From NCBI GenBank assembly GCA_008923285.1, contig WBSG01000009.1, positions 1 through 44,113 on the forward strand: DNA of 44,113 bases. Direction: 5' to 3'. This DNA comes from Betaproteobacteria bacterium SCN2 (GTDB taxonomy: Bacteria > Pseudomonadota > Gammaproteobacteria > Burkholderiales > Thiobacillaceae). The position numbers were made by a program, and so were the translations under genes. Shown one piece after another: positions 29,095 through 37,877 of this stretch. A model generated the notes under the pieces. That model saw nothing but the letters and a program-made list of their open reading frames with translations. It had not been told where the DNA came from and did not search any database. How positions within the stretch are numbered: the first letter of the stretch is position 1; every line of letters begins with the position of its first letter.

Positions 29095-30879
29095 TCATGG
29101 CTGTTCAATGTATCTGTCCGTGTAATCAGATGCCTCTGACTTGGTAACCTGAGGTATGTCGATGGTTCGAACATAATCGCCCAGGGGTCTGCCGCCTGCG
29201 CCTTGCCTGCTTAACCCATATGCAACCGACAAACGATCATAATCAGCAACCGGCAAACTCTCGGCTACAAGTTCAGCTGGTATGGGAATGCTCTCTTCCA
29301 CGACGTTCACGTTGATATTGGCATCATTGATTAGCTCGATAACCTCCGAATAAATATGCATTCTTGATCCACCGCCACACAGAAAGAATGGGAGGTTATT
29401 GAGTTGTGTGTCAGGAACCCCCACCTCCCTTGCCCCTCTTATGCAACGGAAGACCTGAGGGCTGTACTGTTTCTTGAAGAATTCCGAATCGGCAGTTTCA
29501 CAGCCTGGCGGTATTTCAATGCGGTATCCATTGACATAGTCAAGAACAGATCCAGGCAATGGCCCAAGATGGTCTGTCGAACCCGCAGTCTCGTCAAGGA
29601 ACTGGCTTATGTCGTTGTCACAGACTCCACTGTCGGAAAACACTCTGCGTAACCATTCCACCCTTTTTCGGTGCAGATTCATTACACCCGCCTGTTGGAC
29701 ATCGTCGGAAAAGAAATTAAAACTAAGCCTGTTGCCCTCTTTCACGATCGAAAAGAATGCCGCATCGACTGTACCGGCACCAACATCCACCATCATCATC
29801 ATGGGTCTCTGTCGCCAGTTCCACCTTTCGGATTGCACAAAGCCGAATACCTGCGCAGCAATCTCGGGAATCACATCCGCATCCTCCGGATAAAATTCCA
29901 GATCGTCCGGAGGATTTGCATTGTCAAAAACGTCAATTGACAGTTTTCGATACTTGTCGATCATGGCGGAGGTGATCTGTCCGGTCTTGTCCGATGCACA
30001 GTTAGCAGCAGCCCATGCGAGGCGCCGGAAAAGATCCACACTGCGCTCATCCTCGTAGGACCGTGCTGGCAGTCCGAGGTTAATCCTCCATGACAACGCA
30101 TGTCTTGCGTATCTCGGCCCATAGGTGTCAAAGAACCAGCCACGGCTATGCCTGATCACCAAGGCAAGAAAGGCGCAGGCATCGTTGAATTCATCAACTG
30201 GCGACACGGCCTGACAGCTCAAAAGCCCAAGCTTCAGATCCGCGCGGATAGCACTGCCGGAATCCAGTGAATAGACTTCGTCTGTTTTCCAGACTCTCGA
30301 GGGCAACAGATAAGGGTTCAGGTCATCAGTCGTAAAAGGGACCGCAAAAGCAATGTTTGCTGCGTGGTCGCGTATAACGGCCTTTACCGAGGACGTTCCG
30401 AAGTCAAGGCCGAGTACAAGATCGGCTGCAGCATTCGGGCTTGTAGCTATCTGCCTGGCAATGCCATTATGTAGCGAAGTTTTCCGGACATGCCTGACAT
30501 CAACCTGCCTTGTAAGAAGTGGATGTGGAGAAAATTTTCCCTCTCTTATAACAGACGCTACAGGCAGTGTTTTTTCCTTGCTTGTCGATGCAGTGCTGCT
30601 TTTCCCTTTTTGACTCCTTGAATAGGCCCCATGCAGTTTTTCCAAATCCTGCTGTAACTGCTTACGCTGTACTTCAGCATTGTGCTTTGACTGGTTTTTT
30701 CCCGGGTTCCTTTTTTTGGGAGGCCTGTCATGAATAACCCTGTCTGTTTTTGTTTTTAACGGCTCTATTTCCAGCGACTTAGCGTGGGTCGATTTGGCCT
30801 TGTCACTCATGCCGTCCTTATTCTTTTGGCTGGGGAAAATGCCCTTGGCTTTCAATGCATCCTTTAATTGCGACCCCAT
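29095..30879 (-). CDS. Actin/Hsp70-fold ATPase with basic N-terminal extension, 594 aa
   Basis: The ATPase core has the three fold-defining motifs: phosphate-1 LVLGLDFGTSSVKAVI (154-169), phosphate-2 MMMVDVGAGTVDAAFF (about 365), and the adenosine loop PFFLCGGGSRMHIY (about 507). The first 145 residues are basic, low in hydrophobics and rich in Lys/Ser (KAKSTHAKS, KGKSSTASTSKEK), which suggests a disordered, nucleic-acid-contacting arm. It is not DnaK: there is no substrate-binding beta domain. In this operon it may use ATP-driven conformational change to switch or assemble the helicase-nuclease machine; this is inference. Start ATG 30879-30877 with GGGGGA before it, 24 bases after the SNF2 helicase stop. 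Confidence 0.85.
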   Translation of the reverse strand: MGSQLKDALKAKGIFPSQKNKDGMSDKAKSTHAKSLEIEPLKTKTDRVIHDRPPKKRNPGKNQSKHNAEVQRKQLQQDLEKLHGAYSRSQKGKSSTASTSKEKTLPVASVIREGKFSPHPLLTRQVDVRHVRKTSLHNGIARQIATSPNAAADLVLGLDFGTSSVKAVIRDHAANIAFAVPFTTDDLNPYLLPSRVWKTDEVYSLDSGSAIRADLKLGLLSCQAVSPVDEFNDACAFLALVIRHSRGWFFDTYGPRYARHALSWRINLGLPARSYEDERSVDLFRRLAWAAANCASDKTGQITSAMIDKYRKLSIDVFDNANPPDDLEFYPEDADVIPEIAAQVFGFVQSERWNWRQRPMMMMVDVGAGTVDAAFFSIVKEGNRLSFNFFSDDVQQAGVMNLHRKRVEWLRRVFSDSGVCDNDISQFLDETAGSTDHLGPLPGSVLDYVNGYRIEIPPGCETADSEFFKKQYSPQVFRCIRGAREVGVPDTQLNNLPFFLCGGGSRMHIYSEVIELINDANINVNVVEESIPIPAELVAESLPVADYDRLSVAYGLSRQGAGGRPLGDYVRTIDIPQVTKSEASDYTDRYIEQP

Positions 30880-30903
30880 GTGTTCCCCCCATGCTTTATG
30901 CGC

Positions 30904-33900
30904 CTATTCAACCCTGATCACTCCACCGCATGCCAGACGCTGCTCGTGACGAAGCTCGCTTCTGGACTGAAGTTCTGCCTTCTTCTGGGCGGTACGCTCC
31001 CTGAGCTTCCTTATCTTTCCCTCAAGGGCGGGAATGATTCTGAGCCTGCCGGATAGTCGAAGGATGTTGATTCGCGCCTGCAAGTCAGCCGCGCCGCTCT
31101 TTTCGTGCTTTTCCAGAGTCTCGATCTGGAAGCGGATGCGATCCCGGTTCTCTCTCTCGGCTCCCCTGACGTATTCAACATAGCGATTCTCCAGGCGTTC
31201 CACTACGCTATCAAAGCCATCACTTATTTCATCAGCGGGAAGTTCTCCCCTTGCGTTGATCCAGTCCTTGCCGCGCATCGCACTCGTTGTCACAAGACGC
31301 TCGGCATCATCGGGGGCAATACTGGAACCTGTCCCATCAATCAGAATGGCCTCGTAGGCCAGACGCTCCAGATCGCGCTCTCCCATCATGCTCCAGCGCT
31401 TGACGGCAAAGACATAGTTCCCGGGCAGAATATCGCCAACCATGTCCCTGTCAATACGTATGGCAGCGAGACGAGGTCGTCTGTTCTGCTCGTTGCTTTT
31501 CAGCTTGCGGCTGACAAATGCAACCAGCGGGTGATACTGGGAGATAACCTCCACATCGTGTCGTGGGCGCTGCAACAGGTTCTCGAACACGCACAGAATC
31601 CTGCCACCTCCTGCCATCGCCAGCCTGGTCTTGCCCTGCAGTCGTTCACGCTCGAGAAAAGTCGAGAATTCGGCCCTTGCGACAGCTCCTAGGTCTACCT
31701 CGCACCAGATGCCAAGCTCTCTTCCAGGCCTCTGTGCTGTATCAGGGGCATTCCGTTCGACAAATTGCGCTCCATCGTAATTTTGCCTAAAGAAATCGCG
31801 GACATACGCCAGCAGATCCTCGTTTGTCACGTATCGATTAAGCTGCCTGGCCGCGCTGATCTTCATCTGCAGATAATCACCGTGGGCGTAAAGCCTCGCG
31901 GCGTCATCCTCAAGTTGAGTCTGGAGCCGGTTGTTCTGTTCCATGGCAACCGCTGTCTGTTGTATGACTTCTTCTTCTTCCTCCGGACTCAGGTGATGCC
32001 GCAGCAGTTCGTAACTCATTGCATTGATCTGTTCGCCAAGAATGCCCTCGGTAGCCCCAAGGGCCTGCTCAAATATCTTCAGCCGGTCGAACAGACGCGT
32101 GTAGACACGGTCATCAAGCGTGTCCCCCAGAAACATGTTCCAGATCAGAATCCTGTCAGCTTTCTGGCCGATGCGGTCGATCCGGCCGATTCGCTGCTCG
32201 ATCTTCATGGGGTTCCAGGGCAGGTCATAGTTGACAACAAGACTGGAAAACTGGAGGTCAACGCCCTCGCTGGCCACTTCCGACGACAGCAGGATGCGTG
32301 CACCTCCAGGCTGGGCAAAATCCTGCAGCACCTGATCCTTGTCCATGCCGCCCATGAGCACGGCACAGGGAACGCCTGTTTCCTCCAGCCTCTCCTTCAG
32401 GTACTTCAAGGTTTCCCGGAAATAGGCAAAGAGAATCACCTTTGCGTCCGGAAAGCGTTTCCAGTAAGCCAGCAGCTGGTCGCGAAGCAGGTTGAACTTT
32501 GAGTCATGACGCCTCAGTTCCTCGAAATCGCCCACACTCCTGGCCACCATCGCCAGTTCGGTGATCAGGGGGGTGATTTTTACCCGTCCACTGGTGGACG
32601 CTTCGCTACCGAAAGCCTCCCAGACAATCTCTTCCATCTCAATGTCTTCCTCGCTCACCCTCTGCCTCCAGTCCCGGCATGCAGCCGCCATGGAACTGCA
32701 CATCAGTCGCTGGGGAATGGTGAGCAGGAAGCCCTTTCCGATTTCGAGGCTTTCACAGTACTTGCGGACATGCTCCGTTACGTCGGCATAGAACATGGCT
32801 TCAACGTGTGTCATTTGTGCACGCTGGGCCACTGGGCTGCGAACAACTCTTCGCTCGTGGACGTCCCGCTTTCGCGTGCGGCATACCACCTTGGTAATCG
32901 GATTGATGCGGTCAAGCCGGTCCGCCAGACGCAATCGATCGGCCACATCGACGAGGTCGTCCGCGGACGGCAGGTTCTCCGCCAGGTCGTCCAGTACCTC
33001 ACTATGGCCCAGCCCCCGCCCGACACGGGCAGTTTCCAGTGCGCGGGCAAAATCCTCCGGGGTTACCGGCCCTGCCAGCAACTGGTCCCGAAGCGCAACC
33101 AGTGGCTCGTTGTTCTTGAGCGCCGTGTCGAAGGACCATTCGTATGGGAAAGTATCCCTGTCGAGCAGGTTGAGCAGATGGAATAAATCTGCGCTGCCAA
33201 GCTGGATCGGGGTGGCAGAAAGAAGCAGCATGTTCTCGGAAACCGGTCGCAGGAGCTTCCCCAGTTTTGCGGTCTGCGTCTCGGGGTTCCTCAGATAGTG
33301 AGCCTCGTCGATAATAACCAGATCGAGCAAGGCTTCCTCGTCGGCCTGGGCATCCAGAAACCGCGCGAGACGTGCTCCATGGCTGCGGCCACCGCCTTCG
33401 TCCTCACGCCAGCCGGATGGGGGACGCAAGCCCTGCTGGCTGGCGATCAGGGCGAAGGAGTTGCGGTTCCCGCTGGCAGCATCCTGCAGCCGGGCCAACA
33501 CATCCCCGGCAGAGCAGATCATGGCATCGATACCGAAACGATCCGCCAGTTCGCGGCGCCATTTTTCCCGCAGCATGGCCGGGCAAAGCACAAGAAGACG
33601 CCTGGCCTCCTCACGGCTGCGCAGTTCCGTCCACACCAAGCCCGCCTCGATGGTCTTGCCCAGGCCCACCTCATCAGCGATGAGCAGACCCCGGGCAGGT
33701 GAATCAAGGAAACTCAGCACCGGCTTGAACTGGTAGGCGTAGAAATCCGTGTTAGTAGTGTTCAGGCTGTAGATCAGGTCCGCCAGCCGTCCGCTGAGGC
33801 GGAAATAGGTCAGGGCCGAACGAATGTCCTGGGGCTTGCCAAAGCGCAGAGCTCGAATGTCTTCATAGGGACTGGAACCGGTTGAAATGACCGGCTCCAG

Positions 33901-34053
33901 AGCAAGTTCGGGATAGAACTCCGAGCCGTCGTCAAAATGCACTTCCCAGCGAACCGTGCCACGCCGTTCGGTCTTCTCACCCGAGAGCACACCAGCCCGG
34001 TTCGGGTTGTCCTTCAGGCGCACACGCAGTCCGGCACGGAACTCAATCGACAT
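30904..34053 (-). CDS. SNF2/RapA-like helicase (DrmD-like), 1049 aa
   Basis: Superfamily 2 motifs are in order: I ADEVGLGKTIEAGLVW (about 129), II DEAHYLRN (about 249), III LLLSATPIQL, and the C-terminal V-VI ILLSSEVASEGVDLQFSSLVVNYDLPWNP with QRIGRIDRIGQ (about 620). The N terminus (FRAGLRVRLKDNPNRAGVL) is an SH3/tudor-like fold typical of RapA and DrmD-type proteins. The length and organisation fit DrmD, the SNF2 helicase of class 1 DISARM, but I have not aligned them. Such enzymes translocate on double-stranded DNA. It lies between the NERD-helicase gene (135-base gap) and the actin-like gene. ATG 34053 has a weak ribosome-binding site, so translation may be poor or coupled to something else. 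Confidence 0.85.
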   Translation of the reverse strand: MSIEFRAGLRVRLKDNPNRAGVLSGEKTERRGTVRWEVHFDDGSEFYPELALEPVISTGSSPYEDIRALRFGKPQDIRSALTYFRLSGRLADLIYSLNTTNTDFYAYQFKPVLSFLDSPARGLLIADEVGLGKTIEAGLVWTELRSREEARRLLVLCPAMLREKWRRELADRFGIDAMICSAGDVLARLQDAASGNRNSFALIASQQGLRPPSGWREDEGGGRSHGARLARFLDAQADEEALLDLVIIDEAHYLRNPETQTAKLGKLLRPVSENMLLLSATPIQLGSADLFHLLNLLDRDTFPYEWSFDTALKNNEPLVALRDQLLAGPVTPEDFARALETARVGRGLGHSEVLDDLAENLPSADDLVDVADRLRLADRLDRINPITKVVCRTRKRDVHERRVVRSPVAQRAQMTHVEAMFYADVTEHVRKYCESLEIGKGFLLTIPQRLMCSSMAAACRDWRQRVSEEDIEMEEIVWEAFGSEASTSGRVKITPLITELAMVARSVGDFEELRRHDSKFNLLRDQLLAYWKRFPDAKVILFAYFRETLKYLKERLEETGVPCAVLMGGMDKDQVLQDFAQPGGARILLSSEVASEGVDLQFSSLVVNYDLPWNPMKIEQRIGRIDRIGQKADRILIWNMFLGDTLDDRVYTRLFDRLKIFEQALGATEGILGEQINAMSYELLRHHLSPEEEEEVIQQTAVAMEQNNRLQTQLEDDAARLYAHGDYLQMKISAARQLNRYVTNEDLLAYVRDFFRQNYDGAQFVERNAPDTAQRPGRELGIWCEVDLGAVARAEFSTFLERERLQGKTRLAMAGGGRILCVFENLLQRPRHDVEVISQYHPLVAFVSRKLKSNEQNRRPRLAAIRIDRDMVGDILPGNYVFAVKRWSMMGERDLERLAYEAILIDGTGSSIAPDDAERLVTTSAMRGKDWINARGELPADEISDGFDSVVERLENRYVEYVRGAERENRDRIRFQIETLEKHEKSGAADLQARINILRLSGRLRIIPALEGKIRKLRERTAQKKAELQSRSELRHEQRLACGGVIRVE

Positions 34054-34188
34054 ATGTCACAGTCAGCAAGTTGCAGTATATCCGCGCATCTTCCAGTCGG
34101 CATCAGCGTTGTCGACGATAAACAGATCGCCACCTGAACGCCCTTTGGAATGTGAGGTTGGTGCCATAATTTTCTATACAGTCGCGAT

Positions 34189-35925
34189 CTACTGAATTCC
34201 GCCCCCGGCCAGTCTACGGCCGAATGCCTGGGCCTGAGCCTGGTAGGCCTTGCGTTCCTTCTCGTCGAGGAAAGCTCTCAACAGCCCACGGGCACGCGAC
34301 AGACCGGCGTAGTGGAGCATGGAAGACAGCTCATCCCCTATGTGATCAAGATCAATGGCAAGGACTACGTTTCGTTCAAGCCCCTTGAAAGCGTGCATGG
34401 TGGAAAAGTGCAGCCCATGGGCTGCCGGATCCTCCGCCATATTCCGGATCGGCAAACCAGCAACACTCTCCACCCCCGCAAGCAGGGAATTCTCCAGCCT
34501 CCGGGTCGAGAGGATGACAATATCCCTGGGCTGAACGTCGGCCTTCACAAGATTTCTGACTTCGGCTACGAGTTTTTCCAGAAAATCGTCCCTGTCCCGG
34601 TAATAGACGCATTCGCACTCGGGCCCTTCCAGTGCTCCCTCGATGGCCATGTCGATGCCGGAAATGATCGACGTCTGCAGCGCGACCTGGCGGGTATTCC
34701 GGCAGTTGTCGTAGAGATCGTATTCTGCGAACCCCGCTTCATGGAGTCGCGCCTCGGTTTCCTCAGCTTCCTTCCCATATATGTTCTGCATGGGGTCGAG
34801 AAAAAGATGCCAGCGCCCCTTGCGCAGGCCATCTCCAAGCAGCAGATCCACGGCATCCAGATTCTGGGCGGTAAGAATGTCCTGTGCCTCGTCGATCACG
34901 AGCACATCTGCCACCTCGGGCTCCTCCTGCAGCGCCGCCTCGACAAACACCTCCGGGTAGAGATGGCCAAAAAGTTCAGCGTCACTGATATCGTCCCGTT
35001 GCAGCCGATCTGTCATTCCCGCCCGGTTTATCTGTTCCCTGAAAAGGGAATGGATATGGCGTACCCGAATCCGGTCTGCCAGCGGATCCTCCAGCAAACT
35101 TTGCTGTACATGGCGTGCAAGCATCTGGTTGAAACAGAGATAGAGGACATTCAGGCCCTGGGATGCCAGCTTTCTGGCATGCTCAATGGCAATGATCGTC
35201 TTGCCTGTGCCGGCTCTGCCGCGTATCACGGTGCGGGGATTGTTGGCCACACCCCTCGCCGCCCTGATCTGGCCATTGGTCAGCTGAAGTAGTTCTCGCT
35301 CAAGCCCGTTGAAGTAACTTCCAAGGCTGAATGCGGATTCTATGTCCGGCCTCATCAGTTTCCGGATACGCCTGATGTCATCCCTGTTCGGCAGACGCGG
35401 CACCCTGCCGTGACGTTCGTGGTAAACCGACTCCCAGTGCCTCATCAGATCGCCTATATAGAAGCGCAGGTTGCGACCAAAATCCCGGCTGTCCAGAAGG
35501 ACAGCGGGCTCGATTTCAGGGCCGGTGGCAGTGAAATGCTCATGTGGCATGATCACGCCATAACCGAAAAGCACTTCCTGCAGGTCAGGAGCGTCCCTGA
35601 CCAGTGCTTTTCGCAGTGCAAACATGGCGTCCTTGGCCTGGGTCCAGGGACCCTCCTTTCGTGTATAGGGTTCCTTTCCGGGGGCCTCGAATACCCAGAC
35701 TCCATCCCTGCACGACACCCTTCCACCCTTGACCTCGATGACAAAGATGCCCTTGGTTGACAGTACGACGATGTCGATTTCGCCCCAGAGCTTCTTCTGA
35801 TGCTCAACAAGCCCGAGTGAATGCATGATGATCCAGTCATCATCCAGATCACGCCCGAGCTTCTCGAAGACGATCCTCTCGCCGTTCGGACATTCCCTCG
35901 GGGTGTCAGGAATAAGCACTGCCAT
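34189..35925 (-). CDS. NERD nuclease fused to UvrD-like helicase, 578 aa
   Basis: The N-terminal NERD domain (about 1-140) has the nuclease residues E16/E21, D51 in GEIDIVVLSTKG and E64-V-K66 in FVIEVKGG, a PD-(D/E)XK-type site. It is fused to an SF1 helicase: Walker A IRGRAGTGKTIIAIEHA (236-250), Walker B VLVIDEAQD (341-349), FLDPMQNIYG and the later THxxKGLE-like STMHAFKGLERNVVLAID. NERD proteins are common in defence islands, and the fusion couples cutting with unwinding. It starts at ATG 35925-35923, two bases after the drmB stop (TGA 35930-35928), and thus is translated in the drmB operon. Here it may serve as the nuclease that DISARM usually obtains from DrmC. Confidence 0.92.
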   Translation of the reverse strand: MAVLIPDTPRECPNGERIVFEKLGRDLDDDWIIMHSLGLVEHQKKLWGEIDIVVLSTKGIFVIEVKGGRVSCRDGVWVFEAPGKEPYTRKEGPWTQAKDAMFALRKALVRDAPDLQEVLFGYGVIMPHEHFTATGPEIEPAVLLDSRDFGRNLRFYIGDLMRHWESVYHERHGRVPRLPNRDDIRRIRKLMRPDIESAFSLGSYFNGLERELLQLTNGQIRAARGVANNPRTVIRGRAGTGKTIIAIEHARKLASQGLNVLYLCFNQMLARHVQQSLLEDPLADRIRVRHIHSLFREQINRAGMTDRLQRDDISDAELFGHLYPEVFVEAALQEEPEVADVLVIDEAQDILTAQNLDAVDLLLGDGLRKGRWHLFLDPMQNIYGKEAEETEARLHEAGFAEYDLYDNCRNTRQVALQTSIISGIDMAIEGALEGPECECVYYRDRDDFLEKLVAEVRNLVKADVQPRDIVILSTRRLENSLLAGVESVAGLPIRNMAEDPAAHGLHFSTMHAFKGLERNVVLAIDLDHIGDELSSMLHYAGLSRARGLLRAFLDEKERKAYQAQAQAFGRRLAGGGIQ

Positions 35926-35927
35926 GT

Positions 35928-37877
35928 TCAGACTCCGGTCTGTCTATTCAGGGCGTCAAAAAAACCTTTCCATCTGGTTTCCGAATCGCCTACCAGCATG
36001 GTGCGGTCAAGTTCGCGATTGAACTTTTCACAGGCAGTTTCGGGAACCAGCAGGCAGCAGTGGCAGGCCGCACCACTGATGCGCTCCCCTGACTGGTCAG
36101 GATCCATTTCCAGGCAGACCGGATCACTGCCACACCACCGTGCACTGTGGATGGCCCGGATAACCGCATCCACTATCAGTTCAGGAATCGCCTGACGGAC
36201 GAGCCCTCCCAGACTACCCTCCGAATCCGGCGACCCTGTGTAAATCAGGACGCCGTTCATTGCTGTCTGCCCGCTTTCTGCCTCTGCTATATATAGACGC
36301 TCCCGGAGTGCTGACGATGAGTAGCCGCAATCGATGGATAGCTGCCGAATCATCGCATGAGCGAAGGAGTGCACCAGAAGCAGCCGTGGCGTAATTCTGT
36401 ATTCCCGCCTGTAGCCGCGTTTTGCTGCCAGTTCATCAGCATGCCGGTCAAGAATGGCAGCTCTTTCGGAAACGCCGGGATTGCTGCGTATCCAGTCTTC
36501 CACCGCTTCGGTACGAAAACGGAGGAAAACTCCCTCCCCGCGGATTTCCGCAGCAGGAAGCCAGTTATGGGGTCTCTTCGAGAGGGGGGCTATATGACCC
36601 TCCCGTATTGCATCCGCAACCCTGTCACCACTTACGGGATAAGGCTCGATGCGAGAGAAACCAGCAAGCGCCCTCACCTCCCTGAGCCGCGAGACAGCGC
36701 CGACCATGTCAAACCACTGGGAAAGCTCGCCTGGCATGTCTATTACATGGTTACGGAATTGCGGCAGGAAGCCACCAATTGCGTCATCGTCACGGGTGCT
36801 GCTCAGGGCCAGATATTCTTCCGATCTGCACATAGCATCCGTATAACCTGCGTCACCGCGCTCAATCATCAGGCGTTGCTCGTGGGCGGCGATCAGGCTT
36901 TCGACAGGTATGCCGTGGGTGGCAGCGATCCCCCCCAGGGATGCCGCAAGTGCCTCATGGGGGATACTCCTGATAACGGTCCAGTGTTCGTCCAGAATCT
37001 GGAAGATCGGCTCCGACACCGGAGGAATGGAAAGTGCTGACGGTACAACCGGAAAGTGGATATTGGAAGCGCCACGCTGGAGCGCCCTGGGCTGCATGTC
37101 ACAGTTCTGCTGGCGGTCATAAAGCCAGGGACGGACTCCCCTGCATTTGCGACCCTTGAGGCTTGCCCCCGTGAAAGCATCACCCATGGTGCTGCTTGCC
37201 TTGCAGGTTCTGCACACGATATACAGATCTGCGAGGGATGCGCTCTCGCCGTGGGATTTCAGATACAGGACCGGGTTGTCACATATGCCCTTGTCGCTTT
37301 TACGATGCGCCCACCAAACCCAGGGGAAGTCCTCTATGTGGCCTCTTTCACAGGCAAGAACAAAACGGACTGGGTTGGCGTAAACATTTGGACCGCAGGC
37401 AACGCAGTGCATCCGGTTACCATTGCCCGCAGGCGGGAATGGATCATTCTCGGTTCCCAGCCGATGGCATTGAGGACATTCATGCCATTCCGGGAAGCGC
37501 ACAACAGGTACTGTGTATCTGGCGTCCACCCTCCCAGGCTGGTTATCGATCTTTTCCTCAATGGGAGGCAGGCGAAAATGATCCACGCCCAGCTGGGCCT
37601 GCAGTCTGGATTCCGAGATCATCAAGGCGCCAACACGACCTCCACGCGTCTGGGATTCCCAGTCTTCAAGCCCCATGGGCATGAAGGACCCGTCCTCAAG
37701 GTCCAGGATGGCGCCAATACCGTAAGTTGTAATCAGCTGTGACCTGCGAACCTCGCCGACAGGTTCGATTGAAGGAACGGCAGGTGCTCCTGCCTGTACA
37801 TTGGACGCATGGGGGCGATGCTGCCCGAATCCTCCCCTGGCATTGCCACCACGTCCCCTATTGGGTGGTATTGCCAT
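35928..37877 (-). CDS. drmB: DISARM-type DrmB (DUF1998) protein, 649 aa
   Basis: DrmB is the DUF1998 partner of the DrmA helicase. Signatures are VRRSQLITTYGIGAILDLEDG and MGLEDWES near the N terminus, zinc-ligand pairs ECPQCHRLG/MHCVACG and CERGH, and the DUF1998 core LLLVHSFAHAMIRQLSIDCGYSSSALRERLY (about 515). A last cysteine cluster ACHCCLLVPETACEKFN follows at about 615. ATG 37877-37875 is preferred over a TTG 24 bases upstream, as GGAGG sits 7 bases before it. It overlaps the drmA end by 20 bases, so they are translationally coupled. In DISARM the DrmA-DrmB complex recognises and blocks incoming DNA. The assignment is strong by motif content. Confidence 0.92.
   Translation of the reverse strand: MAIPPNRGRGGNARGGFGQHRPHASNVQAGAPAVPSIEPVGEVRRSQLITTYGIGAILDLEDGSFMPMGLEDWESQTRGGRVGALMISESRLQAQLGVDHFRLPPIEEKIDNQPGRVDARYTVPVVRFPEWHECPQCHRLGTENDPFPPAGNGNRMHCVACGPNVYANPVRFVLACERGHIEDFPWVWWAHRKSDKGICDNPVLYLKSHGESASLADLYIVCRTCKASSTMGDAFTGASLKGRKCRGVRPWLYDRQQNCDMQPRALQRGASNIHFPVVPSALSIPPVSEPIFQILDEHWTVIRSIPHEALAASLGGIAATHGIPVESLIAAHEQRLMIERGDAGYTDAMCRSEEYLALSSTRDDDAIGGFLPQFRNHVIDMPGELSQWFDMVGAVSRLREVRALAGFSRIEPYPVSGDRVADAIREGHIAPLSKRPHNWLPAAEIRGEGVFLRFRTEAVEDWIRSNPGVSERAAILDRHADELAAKRGYRREYRITPRLLLVHSFAHAMIRQLSIDCGYSSSALRERLYIAEAESGQTAMNGVLIYTGSPDSEGSLGGLVRQAIPELIVDAVIRAIHSARWCGSDPVCLEMDPDQSGERISGAACHCCLLVPETACEKFNRELDRTMLVGDSETRWKGFFDALNRQTGV

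Noticed and set aside
31765-33702. Several plus-strand ORFs of 130-245 codons opposite the SNF2 helicase
   Set aside because: No start signals or recognised motifs; the helicase motifs on minus cover the same bases.
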